NCBI RefSeq assembly: GCF_042667405.1
Contig: NZ_JBHVAL010000017.1
Coordinates: 44,757-108,756 of the forward strand
Origin: Arthrobacter sp042667405
Lineage (GTDB): Bacteria; Actinomycetota; Actinomycetes; Actinomycetales; Micrococcaceae
Length of the DNA: 64,000 nt
Direction of reading: 5' to 3'
Shown here: positions 15,640-23,861 of the stretch, piece by piece
Layout: each line of letters begins with the position of its first letter
How positions within the stretch are numbered: position 1 is the stretch's first letter
Position numbers and translations under genes: made by a program
Notes under the pieces: model-generated
The model's input: only the letters and a program-made list of their open reading frames with translations
Database searches by the model: none
What the model was told of the DNA's origin: nothing

Positions 15640-16949
15640 TGTGCTGCTCCTTCACTGGTGGCTTGGATGGCTTCTGCCAGGACAGGCGCCAGGCGTCGCA
15701 CGCCTTCGGCAATCGTATCCGGCGGCACGGCACTGAAAGCCAGGCGTAGTTTGTTGGAGGGACCGTCGGCGGGCGAGAAAGCCGCGCCCGGGATGAAGAC
15801 GACGCCGGCGTCGATGGCCTTCCCGAGCAGCGGATAAGTATCCACGTCTTCGGGCAAGGTGACCCAGACGAAGAACCCGCCGGCAGGCCTGGTCCACGTA
15901 AGGCCCGCAGGCATGTACTCCTCAAGCGCCGACAGAAGGGCCTCGCAACGCTCGGCGTACAAGGTTCGGTAGGTATCGATTTGGCCTTTCCAGTCGAAGT
16001 CGCGGAGATATGCCGAGACGAGCATCTGGTTCAAGGGTGGCGGGCACAGCGTCACGGCTTCGGAAGCCAAGTAGAAGCGCCGTTGCAGATGGGCGGGCAC
16101 CAGGGCCCAGCCGATGCGGAGACCGGGAGCAAAAATCTTGGAGAAGGAGCCCAAGTAGATCACATCGTCCGGGTTGTCCGCGCGCATGGGAGTGATCGGG
16201 TGGCCATCGAACCGAAGGAGCCCGTAGGGGTTGTCCTCGAGCACAATAATATTCGCGCTACGGCATATATCGACGATCCGTTGGCGGCGCTCCTCCGCCA
16301 AGGTAATTCCGGAAGGGTTGTTGAAGTTCGGGATTGTGTAGAGGAACTTGATGTTCTTGCCCTCTGACTGGAGCGCCGCGATCCTGGCCTCAAGAAGCTC
16401 AGGTACCAGGCCGTCGTCGTCCATTTCCACCGGTTCCACCTGCACCTGGTAGGCCTCGAACGTGTTCAAGGCGCCCACGTAGGTGGGATTTTCGACCAGC
16501 ACGACGTCGCCGGGGTTGCAGAAGACCTTGGTGGCGACGTCCTGTGCCGACTGGGATCCCGCGGTGATGACGATGTTCTCGGGAAGGGCGTTGGTGATTC
16601 CCTCGGCGGCCATGATTTCGCAGATCTGCGCGCGCAGTTCTTCCGTCCCCTGGCCCCCGCCGTATTGCAGCGCGGTCATGCCTTCTTCGGCGATGATCCG
16701 CGCGGCGGTCTGGCCGAGCTTTTCCAAGGGCAGGGACTGAAGGTAGGGATTGCCTCCGGCCAAAGAGACAAGCCCCGGCTGCATGGAGATGTCGAAGACA
16801 TCCCGGACAGCGGATTGCTTGATGTTGGCGGCCCGCGCAGAGAACAATTCCTCGTGCGGGTGAGCGGCCGTGGCGGCCCGCTCAATGGCGTCGATGGCTT
16901 CAGCGGGCAGCGTTGCGCCGGCATCCAGTGTTTCGTGGGTCACAGTCAC
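15636..16949 (-). CDS. PLP-dependent aminotransferase of the 2-aminoadipate/LysN group
   Basis: A 437-aa fold-type I enzyme that resembles the aminotransferase half of MocR regulators but has no N-terminal HTH. SLAGGNPYLQSLPLE is the typical start, VITAGSQSAQDVATKVF and FLYTIPNFNNPSGITL the cofactor region, and YLGSFSKIFAPGLRIGW carries the Schiff-base Lys and the Arg. Likely substrates are 2-aminoadipate, branched-chain or aromatic amino acids. The GTG at 16949 is supported by AGGAG at proper spacing. Translationally coupled to the UspA gene. Confidence 0.88.
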   Translation of the reverse strand: MTVTHETLDAGATLPAEAIDAIERAATAAHPHEELFSARAANIKQSAVRDVFDISMQPGLVSLAGGNPYLQSLPLEKLGQTAARIIAEEGMTALQYGGGQGTEELRAQICEIMAAEGITNALPENIVITAGSQSAQDVATKVFCNPGDVVLVENPTYVGALNTFEAYQVQVEPVEMDDDGLVPELLEARIAALQSEGKNIKFLYTIPNFNNPSGITLAEERRQRIVDICRSANIIVLEDNPYGLLRFDGHPITPMRADNPDDVIYLGSFSKIFAPGLRIGWALVPAHLQRRFYLASEAVTLCPPPLNQMLVSAYLRDFDWKGQIDTYRTLYAERCEALLSALEEYMPAGLTWTRPAGGFFVWVTLPEDVDTYPLLGKAIDAGVVFIPGAAFSPADGPSNKLRLAFSAVPPDTIAEGVRRLAPVLAEAIQATSEGAAQ

Positions 16950-16963
16950 AGGATACTCCTCGA

Positions 16964-16982
16964 TGTTGCTAGTGAGGCAACA
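16964..16982. promoter_or_regulatory. inverted repeat in the aminotransferase/17054 divergent promoter
   Basis: TGTTGC (16964-16969) and GCAACA (16977-16982) with a 7-nt spacer lie 15 bp before the aminotransferase start. The TTGC-N-GCAA shape is common for dimeric regulators. Nothing else stands out between 16950 and 17053. Confidence 0.4.
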
Positions 16983-17053
16983 CTTGTTTTCAAATCTAAT
17001 ACGTTTTTCCGCGCATGCTTTACGGCACGGGCGGCAGCGGTTGGAATGTAGCT

Positions 17054-17902
17054 ATGACAGCGCACCGGGGATCCGTGACCAAAGCCCAACATTTCCATAA
17101 ACTCCACGACGCCGGACCGACTCCCCTGGTGTTGGTCAACGTCTGGGACGCGGCTTCCGCGCGGGTGGTTCAGGAAGCGGGTGCGACGGCGATCGCCACC
17201 TCAAGTTCGGCCGTGTCCTGGAGCTTGGGCTTCCGGGACGGCGACCACGTGCCGTGGGGCTTGGCGATGGCCGCGCTGGGACGGATCGCCGGAGCCACCA
17301 CCTTGCCTGTGACGGCGGACATCGAGACTGGTTACGGGCGCACCGACGACGAGCTTCGCGCCACCATCCACGCAGTCCTGGACGCCGGTGCCGTGGGGAT
17401 CAACATCGAAGACTCGGCGACGGACCCGCTCACCGACATCGATGAGCAGTCACGCAGGATCGCCATCATCCGCCTGGTTGCCGACGAGCGCGAAATACCG
17501 CTGTTCATCAACGCCCGCACTGACACGTACCTGTCGGGCCAGTTCCCGGACTCGGCCTACGACGAAACCCTGAAGCGTGCCGAGTCGTACCTGACCGCAG
17601 GGGCCGACGGAATCTTCGTGCCCGGCGTCGTTGACCTGCACGTCCTGCACGAGCTTTCCAGCCGGATCGCGGCTCCCCTCAACGCGCTGGCCGGTGTGGG
17701 CGCGCCGTCGCCCCTTGAACTGCACGACGCCGGCGTCCGGCGGGTCAGCATCGGAGGCAACACCGCCAAAGCGGCCTACGCCAAAGTTGCCCGCGTTGCC
17801 ACCGAGATCCTCGGTGACGGCAATTGGTCCGGCCTCGCCGGTACCCGCAGCCACGACGAAATGGACGCGTTGTTCGAGCAGGGGCCCAAGTACAGCCTGT
17901 AG
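17054..17902 (+). CDS. isocitrate lyase/PEP mutase family protein
   Basis: A 282-aa (beta/alpha)8 enzyme. LVNVWDAASARVVQEAGATA is the typical N terminus of the family, VTADIETGYG the strand with the Mg-binding Asp region, and VGINIEDSATDPLTDIDEQS the next active-site strand. INARTDTYL holds a conserved Arg, and LNALAGVGAPSPLELHDAGV the C-terminal barrel edge. The KKCGH catalytic loop of true isocitrate lyase is absent, so a PEP-mutase/oxaloacetate-hydrolase-like activity is more likely. ATG at 17054 is chosen over 17015. Confidence 0.88.
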   Translation: MTAHRGSVTKAQHFHKLHDAGPTPLVLVNVWDAASARVVQEAGATAIATSSSAVSWSLGFRDGDHVPWGLAMAALGRIAGATTLPVTADIETGYGRTDDELRATIHAVLDAGAVGINIEDSATDPLTDIDEQSRRIAIIRLVADEREIPLFINARTDTYLSGQFPDSAYDETLKRAESYLTAGADGIFVPGVVDLHVLHELSSRIAAPLNALAGVGAPSPLELHDAGVRRVSIGGNTAKAAYAKVARVATEILGDGNWSGLAGTRSHDEMDALFEQGPKYSL

Positions 17903-17995
17903 GTGATTCGGTAAGTGACGCACGACGGCGGCACCTGGCTTTAATGTCGGACCCCGCCGATACCGTGGGAACCATGGTCGAAGAGGGGAGGCTTC

Positions 17996-19015
17996 ATGGC
18001 ACGGCGCAGTGTGCAGTTCTGGCGGATCGAGCAGCTGAATGGAGATGAGCTCAGCCGTCCTTTTCCTGCCCGGCGCGTCGCGGAGGTTTTGAAGAGGGCC
18101 CAGGACGCCGGGACGGACCGGCACTTCACCGGCGCTGACGGGACGGTGATGATCGCCCAAGCGGTGGCATCCTCGCCGTACCCTGTGCTGCTTCTGGACC
18201 GGGTCCGGGAAGCCAATCTACCTAGTGTTGGCGATGCTCTCGGCCGTCGTAAGCCTCTTCCCTTGGCTCCGGGTGACCATCTGTTGGAGACCACCTACTT
18301 CGCCTTCCTCAAGCGCAATGTCATGGCCGTGCTGACCAGCGGAAATGGCCCACGGGCATCGCGGATGGGGGAGTACCTCGACGGCATGTTGGGATTGGAG
18401 CCCACCCTGGTGCCGGTAGTGAGGGAGGACGTCGAGGAAATCCTCACCCGGCTTGAGGTGAGCCGTTTCGAGTTCGCCCTGCCCGCCGAGCGCCTGTCGG
18501 GAAAGCTCATGGAAGGGGAGTGGGCTGATGTGCTGGAGAGTGCCTCCCGCTTGATGAACCAGGGAACCTTCCGGATTTCCTTGAGTGTGGGCAGGTCCGG
18601 AAATGCCGATGAAAAGCGTGGCATCCGGGAACGCATTCAACGGCTGATCGATCTCTTCCGGGAGGCCGGCTCGGTGGAGCATTTCGATTATGTCGTGGCG
18701 GAGGGGAAGGACTCCCTCACGGGGGACCGCGAGGTGGTGGACTTGCTGAAGGAACGGTTCATTTCGCACATTGAGGTTGACCCGGATGTTTTCAACGATC
18801 CCGGGAAGTCCGCCGCCGAGGCCATTGCCAACCTCAACAAACAGGCGCGCGATAACGAGGCCTTCTTTGCCAGGACGCTCCCGGACACCAAGGGAACTGC
18901 CGATTCGGGCCTCGTCCCTGACCTCGTCGCGGGAGGAATGGCCACTGTCCGCGCGGCCCTCATTGCGGCCACTGAACCGAACGACGGAGCCGGTCATGAG
19001 CTTGTACGAGGTTGA
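17996..19015 (+). CDS. uncharacterised soluble protein, first gene of a two-gene unit
   Basis: A 339-aa protein that I do not recognise with confidence; its opening (RRSVQFWRIEQLNGDELS) and size are vaguely like DUF6731-type proteins found in mobile or defence contexts. There is no signal peptide or membrane helix. Noted stretches are PYPVLLLDRVREANLPS, GRRKPLPLAPGDHLLETTYF, and a C-terminal half rich in charged residues with DYVVAEGKDSLTGDREVVDL. Its end overlaps the start of a four-TM protein by 20 bp, which points to joint expression and perhaps a complex. Base composition resembles the neighbours, so recent transfer is not obvious. Confidence 0.7.
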   Translation: MARRSVQFWRIEQLNGDELSRPFPARRVAEVLKRAQDAGTDRHFTGADGTVMIAQAVASSPYPVLLLDRVREANLPSVGDALGRRKPLPLAPGDHLLETTYFAFLKRNVMAVLTSGNGPRASRMGEYLDGMLGLEPTLVPVVREDVEEILTRLEVSRFEFALPAERLSGKLMEGEWADVLESASRLMNQGTFRISLSVGRSGNADEKRGIRERIQRLIDLFREAGSVEHFDYVVAEGKDSLTGDREVVDLLKERFISHIEVDPDVFNDPGKSAAEAIANLNKQARDNEAFFARTLPDTKGTADSGLVPDLVAGGMATVRAALIAATEPNDGAGHELVRG

Positions 19016-19535
19016 TGTCAACCGTACTGGGCGCCGCAACCCGTTGTGGCGATGGTTCCTGCTGCATCCAATGGCCGACTACCTTTGGGCTGCCCTGGCG
19101 GTCCTGCTCTGGGTAGGCATCGCTGCCGTGGCCGGCCAACCGCTGATCCTGGAACATGTTGATCCCGGTGCGCGGCGTACCCTGTTCCAAACCTTCGCCA
19201 CGTTGGCCGGCGCTACGGCCGGGCTCACCCTTACGAGCGTTTCCATGCTGATCAACGTGCTTGGAAAGAAGGCTGCGCCGGGCCAGCGGGAACTTCCCTT
19301 GGAAAGGCTCTCGGCAACCCACCGCCGTCAGATCGGCGAGATCTTCCTCTTCGCCATTCCAGGGCTTGGCCTCCTGGTGATTGCAGCGTTGGTCACCGTA
19401 GTCCTTGAAGGAGACGGGCCCAGGGGCCTGTGGATCCCCGAGGCCGTGGCGTTCGTGCTGGCCGTCGCCTCGGTGCTGTCCTTGCTGCGCGTGGCCTGGG
19501 CCCTGAGGCGGGTACTGGCGATCGCGACAGCCTAG
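18996..19535 (+). CDS. uncharacterised four-TM membrane protein, partner of the 17996 gene
   Basis: A 179-aa protein with four predicted helices: LWAALAVLLWVGIAAVAG, LFQTFATLAGATAGLTLTSV, IFLFAIPGLGLLVIAALVTV and VAFVLAVASVLSLLRVAWAL. A basic loop (RRTLFQ; GKKAAPGQRELPLERLSATH) lies between. No enzyme motif is seen. The ATG at 18996 lies inside the last 20 bp of the upstream gene, a larger overlap than the usual 4 bp. A soluble protein coupled to a small membrane protein is a layout seen in many sensor/effector pairs; this is only an analogy. Confidence 0.65.
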   Translation: MSLYEVDVNRTGRRNPLWRWFLLHPMADYLWAALAVLLWVGIAAVAGQPLILEHVDPGARRTLFQTFATLAGATAGLTLTSVSMLINVLGKKAAPGQRELPLERLSATHRRQIGEIFLFAIPGLGLLVIAALVTVVLEGDGPRGLWIPEAVAFVLAVASVLSLLRVAWALRRVLAIATA

Positions 19536-19588
19536 CCGCCGCGGCCGGGCCCCGCCCCGCGAATACGTCGTTGCCCCGCAATTCCGTC

Positions 19589-19623
19589 GCGGCCCAACAA
19601 CGCAGCAGCGGCCCAACAACGCA
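19589..19623. repeat. two copies of a 16-bp direct repeat, 19-bp period
   Basis: GCGGCCCAACAACGCA occurs at 19589-19604 and 19608-19623 between the convergent 18996 gene and a GNAT gene. A degenerate trace (GTTGCCCCGCAA) precedes it. No role is evident. Confidence 0.6.
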
Positions 19624-19641
19624 ATAGCGGCGCAGGAGCGA

Positions 19642-20232
19642 TTACCTTTTGGCAAGCTTCTCTTGGAGGGACAGTTTTACCGTCTTCCACTCGCTGTCGA
19701 TGATGGAGAACACCACCACGTCCCGAATGGTCCCATCACGCCACAAATCGTGGTTGCGCAGAACGCCGTCCTGCTTGGCGCCCAGTCGAGCCACCGCAGC
19801 TCGTGATGCTTGGTTGTGCCAGTGGGTCCTGAACTCAACGGCGATGCAATCCAGCGCCTCGAAAGCCCGGGTGAGTAGAAGCAGCTTTGCCTCGGTGTTG
19901 ATGGCAGTCCGCTGTGCGCTTTTTGCCAGCCAGGTGGAACCGATTTCCAACCGCCTGTTGTCAGTCCGGATGTTGCAGAAGGTGGTCATTCCACAGATTT
20001 CCCCGGTATCCGTCCGCCGGATGGTCCACGGCATCATGCTCCCCGCTTCCTGCAGCGCGAGCCGCTTGTGGATCTCGCTCAGCATCTGGTCCGGTGCCGG
20101 AATGCGGGTGAACCACGTGTTCCACATCTGGCCGTCTTCGACAGCCCTGCACAGTCCGTCGAGGTGTTCTTCGGCCAAAGGTTCCAAAGTTACGTGGCGT
20201 CCGGTCAAAGTTGCTGGCTCCGCAAAGGTCAT
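19642..20232 (-). CDS. GNAT-family N-acetyltransferase (RimJ/RimL type)
   Basis: A 196-aa protein. VTLEPLAEEHLDGLCRAVED is the N-terminal strand-helix of RimJ-type enzymes, MPWTIRRTDTGEICGMTTF the central hairpin, RLEIGSTWLAKSAQRTAINT the acetyl-CoA loop, and VEFRTHWHNQASRAAVARLG the RimL-like motif B. This subgroup acetylates protein N termini or small molecules. The ATG at 20232 is the first in frame. No neighbour indicates a target. Confidence 0.88.
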   Translation of the reverse strand: MTFAEPATLTGRHVTLEPLAEEHLDGLCRAVEDGQMWNTWFTRIPAPDQMLSEIHKRLALQEAGSMMPWTIRRTDTGEICGMTTFCNIRTDNRRLEIGSTWLAKSAQRTAINTEAKLLLLTRAFEALDCIAVEFRTHWHNQASRAAVARLGAKQDGVLRNHDLWRDGTIRDVVVFSIIDSEWKTVKLSLQEKLAKR

Positions 20233-20251
20233 GGCGCCAGCCTAGCTCCCA

Positions 20252-21061
20252 TCACCGAACACTTAGCGCCTCCGTCAGTGTGCGGCCATTGACGTAGATC
20301 TCAGCCCGCGAAGCTCCCGTGGCGGACACGACCGTGTGGATCAGCTGGGCCTGGATGCGTGGAACGTCGCAAACCCCGGCGGGCCGCAGGGAGCCGCTGA
20401 GGTTCACTACCACTGTGGAACCGTTCATGTAGCCGGACAGGAATTTGAGCGAAGAACCGGCGAGCGAATCGTAGAGTGCAGCGTCGCTGTCCACTGGCAT
20501 CCCTGCTTCCAGCAAGCGTCCCAGTGCCACGGACAGCGGATCGCCGGGAACCGCCACACCGCGCACTGGAACCAAGCTGTCATTACAGCCGAAACGGACG
20601 CCGCGCGCACCGCCGTCGTCGATTGCGACGTAGTAGACCGCGGGACCGTCGGCGTCCATCTCCGCAGCTATGGCCGTGGCCGTCGGTTCAGGGGCGCTGG
20701 TGCCAGGCACAGGCGAAGGCTCGACGGCGGGAACCGGCTGCGTTGCAAGCGGCCCGGCAGTGCCCGGAGTAGCCGGCGACGGTGCCGGAGCTGCAGAGGG
20801 GGACGGGGGAGGCTCAGCCGGAACTGCGACCGAAGGAATGCCCGGAGCAGGGACGGTCGAGGCCACGGGGGAAGAAGCCGTGGGCGACGGTGCAGCAGGC
20901 GAAGACGGGGCGGGCAAAGGCACGGATACCGTGGGCACGGGGCTCAACGTTGGGAGAGGGGCAGCGTCCGGAACCGGTGTGCAGCCGACCACCCAGAGAC
21001 CGAAAGCGAGGCAGGCAGCCGCGATCGTCGTCGTGCTGTTGATTCCCCGTCCGGTACGCAT
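20252..21061 (-). CDS. GerMN-domain lipoprotein with Pro/Ser-rich linker
   Basis: About 269 aa, exported and lipid-anchored: a basic start, a hydrophobic stretch and the lipobox LWVVGC near residue 28. Next comes a linker of about 110 residues dominated by Pro, Ala, Ser and Thr. The C-terminal GerMN domain (SVALGRLLEAGMPVDSDAAL, SGSLRPAGVCDVPRIQAQLI, EIYVNGRTLTEAL) resembles those of GerM and LpqB. It may bind an envelope polymer outside the membrane. The start at 21061 is chosen because it gives a clean signal sequence. Monocistronic. Confidence 0.8.
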   Translation of the reverse strand: MRTGRGINSTTTIAAACLAFGLWVVGCTPVPDAAPLPTLSPVPTVSVPLPAPSSPAAPSPTASSPVASTVPAPGIPSVAVPAEPPPSPSAAPAPSPATPGTAGPLATQPVPAVEPSPVPGTSAPEPTATAIAAEMDADGPAVYYVAIDDGGARGVRFGCNDSLVPVRGVAVPGDPLSVALGRLLEAGMPVDSDAALYDSLAGSSLKFLSGYMNGSTVVVNLSGSLRPAGVCDVPRIQAQLIHTVVSATGASRAEIYVNGRTLTEALSVR

Positions 21062-21210
21062 GACAGCCCCGCGCTCCTGTCCGTCCACCTGTACGTCCAA
21101 CGTTAGGACGGTGCGGCGCCACAAAACATGCCGCTACGGTGACGGTTCGGACAAGAGTTGATCACGCCCCAGGAGCCAGCCGCCTGGAACTGGGTGGGCA
21201 GACACGGAAA

Positions 21211-21245
21211 ATGCCCCCGCCCCGCAAACCGCGGAACGGGGGCAT
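21211..21245 (-). terminator. terminator of the FMN reductase gene
   Basis: A 15-bp stem with two mismatches (21211-21225 against 21231-21245) with a 5-nt loop lies right after the minus-strand stop. TTTT follows on the minus strand. The region 21062-21210 between this and the GerMN gene shows nothing else. Confidence 0.7.
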
Positions 21246-21258
21246 CAATCCGGTAAGA

Positions 21259-21828
21259 CTAGGCTGCTGCTTCTTCGTCATCCTGCACGGAGGTGAGGGG
21301 CTCGAAGATGCCCTTGATCTGCTCAACGACCTCGGCGTCGTCCTTGGGGTGCAGTTCGGCGAAGCGGATCATGGAACCCGGAACGGCAAGCTTGACGTCT
21401 TCCAGGACCTTGGCGCCGGCGATGCCGACAGCCTTGCGGGCCTCGTCCTGGGCCCACACGCCGCCGTACTGGCCAAAGGCGGTTCCGACGACGGCGGTCG
21501 GCTTCCCCGAGAGGGCGCCGGCGCCGAACGGGCGGGACAGCCAGTCGATGGCGTTCTTCAGCGATGCCGGGACGGTGCCGTTGTGCTCGGGGGTGACCAG
21601 GAGGATGGTGTCGGCCGCAGAGGCAGCCTCGCGGAGGGCGGCGGCTTCGGCGGGAACCTGGCCTTCGACGTCGATGTCTTCGTTGTAGAAGGGGATGTTG
21701 CCCAGGGAGTCGTGGATCTGGACTTCCACGTTCTCCGGGGCGTTCAGCTGGATGGCTTCGGCGAGCTTCTTGTTGTGGGAATCGGCGCGCAGGCTGCCGA
21801 CGAGGGTGAGGACGGTGCTCTTGGACAT
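21259..21828 (-). CDS. NADPH-dependent FMN reductase (NAD(P)H:quinone/azo-reductase type)
   Basis: A 189-aa flavodoxin-like protein. LVGSLRADSHNKKLAEAI at residues 9-26 is the GSLR-x-S phosphate-binding loop, LLVTPEHNGTVPASLKNAID the P-E-x-N-x-(S)-x-P-x-x-L-K-N motif for FMN, and SGKPTAVVGTAFGQYGG the dimer strand. It reduces flavin, quinones or metals with NADPH. The start at 21828 has AAGGAGACACC upstream; the frame stays open much further, but that part is antisense to the TetR gene. Divergent from a TetR regulator that probably controls it. Confidence 0.9.
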   Translation of the reverse strand: MSKSTVLTLVGSLRADSHNKKLAEAIQLNAPENVEVQIHDSLGNIPFYNEDIDVEGQVPAEAAALREAASAADTILLVTPEHNGTVPASLKNAIDWLSRPFGAGALSGKPTAVVGTAFGQYGGVWAQDEARKAVGIAGAKVLEDVKLAVPGSMIRFAELHPKDDAEVVEQIKGIFEPLTSVQDDEEAAA

Positions 21829-21904
21829 GGTGTCTCCTTGTGTCGGGCCGGGCTGAGGGTACCCGGCCTGCGGTTGGTGGGGCTTTGGAGCCTTCACCGA
21901 TACT

Positions 21905-21925
21905 AAACGGACTACGGTCCGGTTT
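21905..21925. promoter_or_regulatory. candidate TetR operator between FMN reductase and TetR genes
   Basis: CGGAC (21908-21912) and GTCCG (21917-21921) form an inverted repeat with TACG between, and the flanks continue the symmetry (AAACGG on the left, CGGTTT on the right). It lies 21 bp upstream of the TetR start at 21943, as expected for an autoregulated divergent pair. Confidence 0.55.
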
Positions 21926-21942
21926 CTATTCCCGGGTCTAGA

Positions 21943-22566
21943 ATGTTTCTTGTGAGCTTCATCCCCCTCCAGCCGGATGCGCCATTGGGGACGCCAGGGC
22001 TGCCGCACGAACGCAGCGACGCCGCGCGGAACCGCGAGCGCCTGCTGTGCGCTGCCCGGGAGCTGGTGGACGAGTTTGGTGCTGACGCACTGACGATGGA
22101 TGCCCTCGCGTGCAAAGCGAAGGTGGGCAAAGGGACAGTCTTCCGCCGTTTCGGCAGCAGGGCAGGGCTCATGATGACCCTGCTGAGCGATGCGGAGTCG
22201 GACTTCCAGCGTGCCTTCATGTTCGGGCCACCGCCGTTGGGGCCGGGCGCTTCGCCGAAGGACCGCTTGGTGGCGTTTGGTGAGGGCCGGATCTATTTCG
22301 TCCTGGAAAACGGTGAGTTGCTGAAGGCGGCCGGTGCTGCGACACGCAACAGATTCGATGTCCCGGCGACGAAGCTTTCGCATCGGCACATGGAGGTTCT
22401 GCTGCGGGAGGCCGGCATCGCAGATCCCTGGGTCATGGCGATGTCCCTGACGTATGCCTTGGACCCGGAGCGGATCGTCGACGATGTCCGGACGCGTGGG
22501 ATTTCACCCACGCGGCTCACGGATTCGTGGGGCGAGCTCATCACGCGGCTCCTGGAGGACAAATAG
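21943..22566 (+). CDS. TetR/AcrR-family transcriptional regulator
   Basis: A 207-aa repressor. NRERLLCAARELVDEFGADA and MDALACKAKVGKGTVFRRFG form the N-terminal helix-turn-helix (residues about 23-70), where KVGKGTVFRRFG is the recognition helix region. The C-terminal domain (GRIYFVLENGELLKAAGAAT) binds an unknown effector. The frame could start at the ATG at 21943 or the GTG at 21952. Its divergent position and the shared palindrome suggest control of the FMN reductase, with a quinone or electrophile as likely inducer. Confidence 0.9.
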   Translation: MFLVSFIPLQPDAPLGTPGLPHERSDAARNRERLLCAARELVDEFGADALTMDALACKAKVGKGTVFRRFGSRAGLMMTLLSDAESDFQRAFMFGPPPLGPGASPKDRLVAFGEGRIYFVLENGELLKAAGAATRNRFDVPATKLSHRHMEVLLREAGIADPWVMAMSLTYALDPERIVDDVRTRGISPTRLTDSWGELITRLLEDK

Positions 22567-22594
22567 CCTCGGGTCGCACCGCCCTTGGGCTGGG

Positions 22595-22616
22595 CGGCGG
22601 CGCATAAGTGCCGCCG
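22595..22616 (+). terminator. weak intrinsic terminator after TetR gene
   Basis: CGGCGGC (22595-22601) pairs with GCCGCCG (22610-22616), 8-nt loop, followed by TCGTCGTTTT. Confidence 0.55.
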
Positions 22617-22761
22617 TCGTCGTTTTCGTGACGCAAGCTGCACATAACAATCTGGCCGCAGGCGTTAAAGTGGCGTCGTTGAAGCAAAACGTGAAGCACT
22701 TATTGTGGTAGTTTCCTCTTGAATGTGACCCATGCCATACATGGCCGGTGATCACTGAAGG

Positions 22762-22822
22762 GGCGTTGGGGGAGCCAAACCACCCGCTGCGCCCATTCGC
22801 AGCTGACGCCGGCCACAGCCGG
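22762..22822 (+). promoter_or_regulatory. foldable 5' leader of the peptide ABC operon
   Basis: Three nested or adjacent helices can form: GGCGT (22762-22766) with ACGCC (22806-22810), GCTGCG (22786-22791) with CGCAGC (22798-22803), and CCGGC (22809-22813) with GCCGG (22818-22822); the outer pair and the third compete for 22809-22810. Upstream, GCCAT-AC-ATGGC (22734-22745) is a possible operator. It matches no riboswitch class I know. The rest of 22617-22877 is non-coding leader and promoter. Confidence 0.35.
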
Positions 22823-22877
22823 GAACCGCGGAAGGACGAGCTTTGAGTTTTGCCACGATTCGGGGCAGCCACCCGAC

Positions 22878-23861
22878 ATGCTGAAATATCTGCTGAAGAG
22901 ATCGGGCATCTACCTGATCATGATCTTCCTGACCACAAGCGCCGGATATTTCCTGGCAGTGTCCACCCTCAAGCCGGCCGTCCTTGAGCAGGAAAAGATT
23001 CCCCGGCCAACACCGGAGCAGGTCGCCGCATCCTTCCGTGGCCTCGGACTGGACCCGGACAAGAACCCCTGGGAGCGCTACGTCGAATGGCTGGGCGGCA
23101 TCGTGACCCGCTGGGACTGGGGCCGCAGCCCGAACGGCGCCTTCGTCAACGCGGAATTCGCGGACCGCGTGATGGTCTCCACCCGGCTGTTCATCGCTTC
23201 GATCATCCTGACGCTGATCATCGGAGTGGCCCTGGGCGTCTACTCCGCGGCACGCCAGTACAAATTCCAGGACCGCGTCATAACGTCCTACAGCTACCTG
23301 GTCCACATCCTTCCGGCACCAATCGCCTATTTCCTGGTCCAGCTCGGCGCCATCAGCGTCAATGAGGCCGTCGGTGAGCGCATCTTCTTCGTGACAGGAA
23401 TTTCGACGCCGGGAATAGACCCGGGCTGGCCGGCTTTCGTCGATCTTGTGGCCCACTACGCCGTGCCCACCTTCGCGATGACCATCTTCGGTTGGGCGGG
23501 CTACCAAATCGCCCAGCGGCAATACCTGCTGGACAACGTCAATGCTGACTTCGTCCGCACGGCAAGGGCCAAGGGCCTGACCCGCAACCAGGCCATCAGG
23601 AAGCACGCCCTGCGCGTCTCCTTCATTCCCGTGGCGCAGAGCATCGCCTTCACCATTCCGGCCATCTTCACGGGCGGTTTCTTCGCCGAGGCCATCTTCG
23701 CCTGGCCGGGAATCGGCCTCTGGAGCATCCAGTCCATCGGTTTGCAGGACGTCAACGTCGCCACGGCCACGCTGGCCTATGGTTCAGTAATCTTCGCCAT
23801 TGGCGCCATCCTGGCCGACTTCGCCACCACCCTGGTCGATCCGCGAGTGAGGGTCCAGTAA
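22878..23861 (+). CDS. ABC transporter permease, DppB/OppB type
   Basis: A 327-aa inner-membrane permease. The N-terminal helix (YLLKRSGIYLIMIFLTTSAG) is followed by an unusually short outside loop. RLFIASIILTLIIGVALGVY is the start of the permease domain, and NADFVRTARAKGLTRNQAIR is the EAA loop that docks on the ATPase. The GGFFAEAIFAWPGIG stretch before the last helices is typical of peptide permeases. It pairs with the next gene, sharing one base (TAATG). Substrate is probably a peptide or a related solute. Confidence 0.92.
   Translation: MLKYLLKRSGIYLIMIFLTTSAGYFLAVSTLKPAVLEQEKIPRPTPEQVAASFRGLGLDPDKNPWERYVEWLGGIVTRWDWGRSPNGAFVNAEFADRVMVSTRLFIASIILTLIIGVALGVYSAARQYKFQDRVITSYSYLVHILPAPIAYFLVQLGAISVNEAVGERIFFVTGISTPGIDPGWPAFVDLVAHYAVPTFAMTIFGWAGYQIAQRQYLLDNVNADFVRTARAKGLTRNQAIRKHALRVSFIPVAQSIAFTIPAIFTGGFFAEAIFAWPGIGLWSIQSIGLQDVNVATATLAYGSVIFAIGAILADFATTLVDPRVRVQ

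Noticed and set aside
17903..17995. Terminator resembling the CACGACGGCGG family after the 17054 gene.
   Set aside because: The left half CACGACGGCGG is present, but no complementary right arm follows within range.
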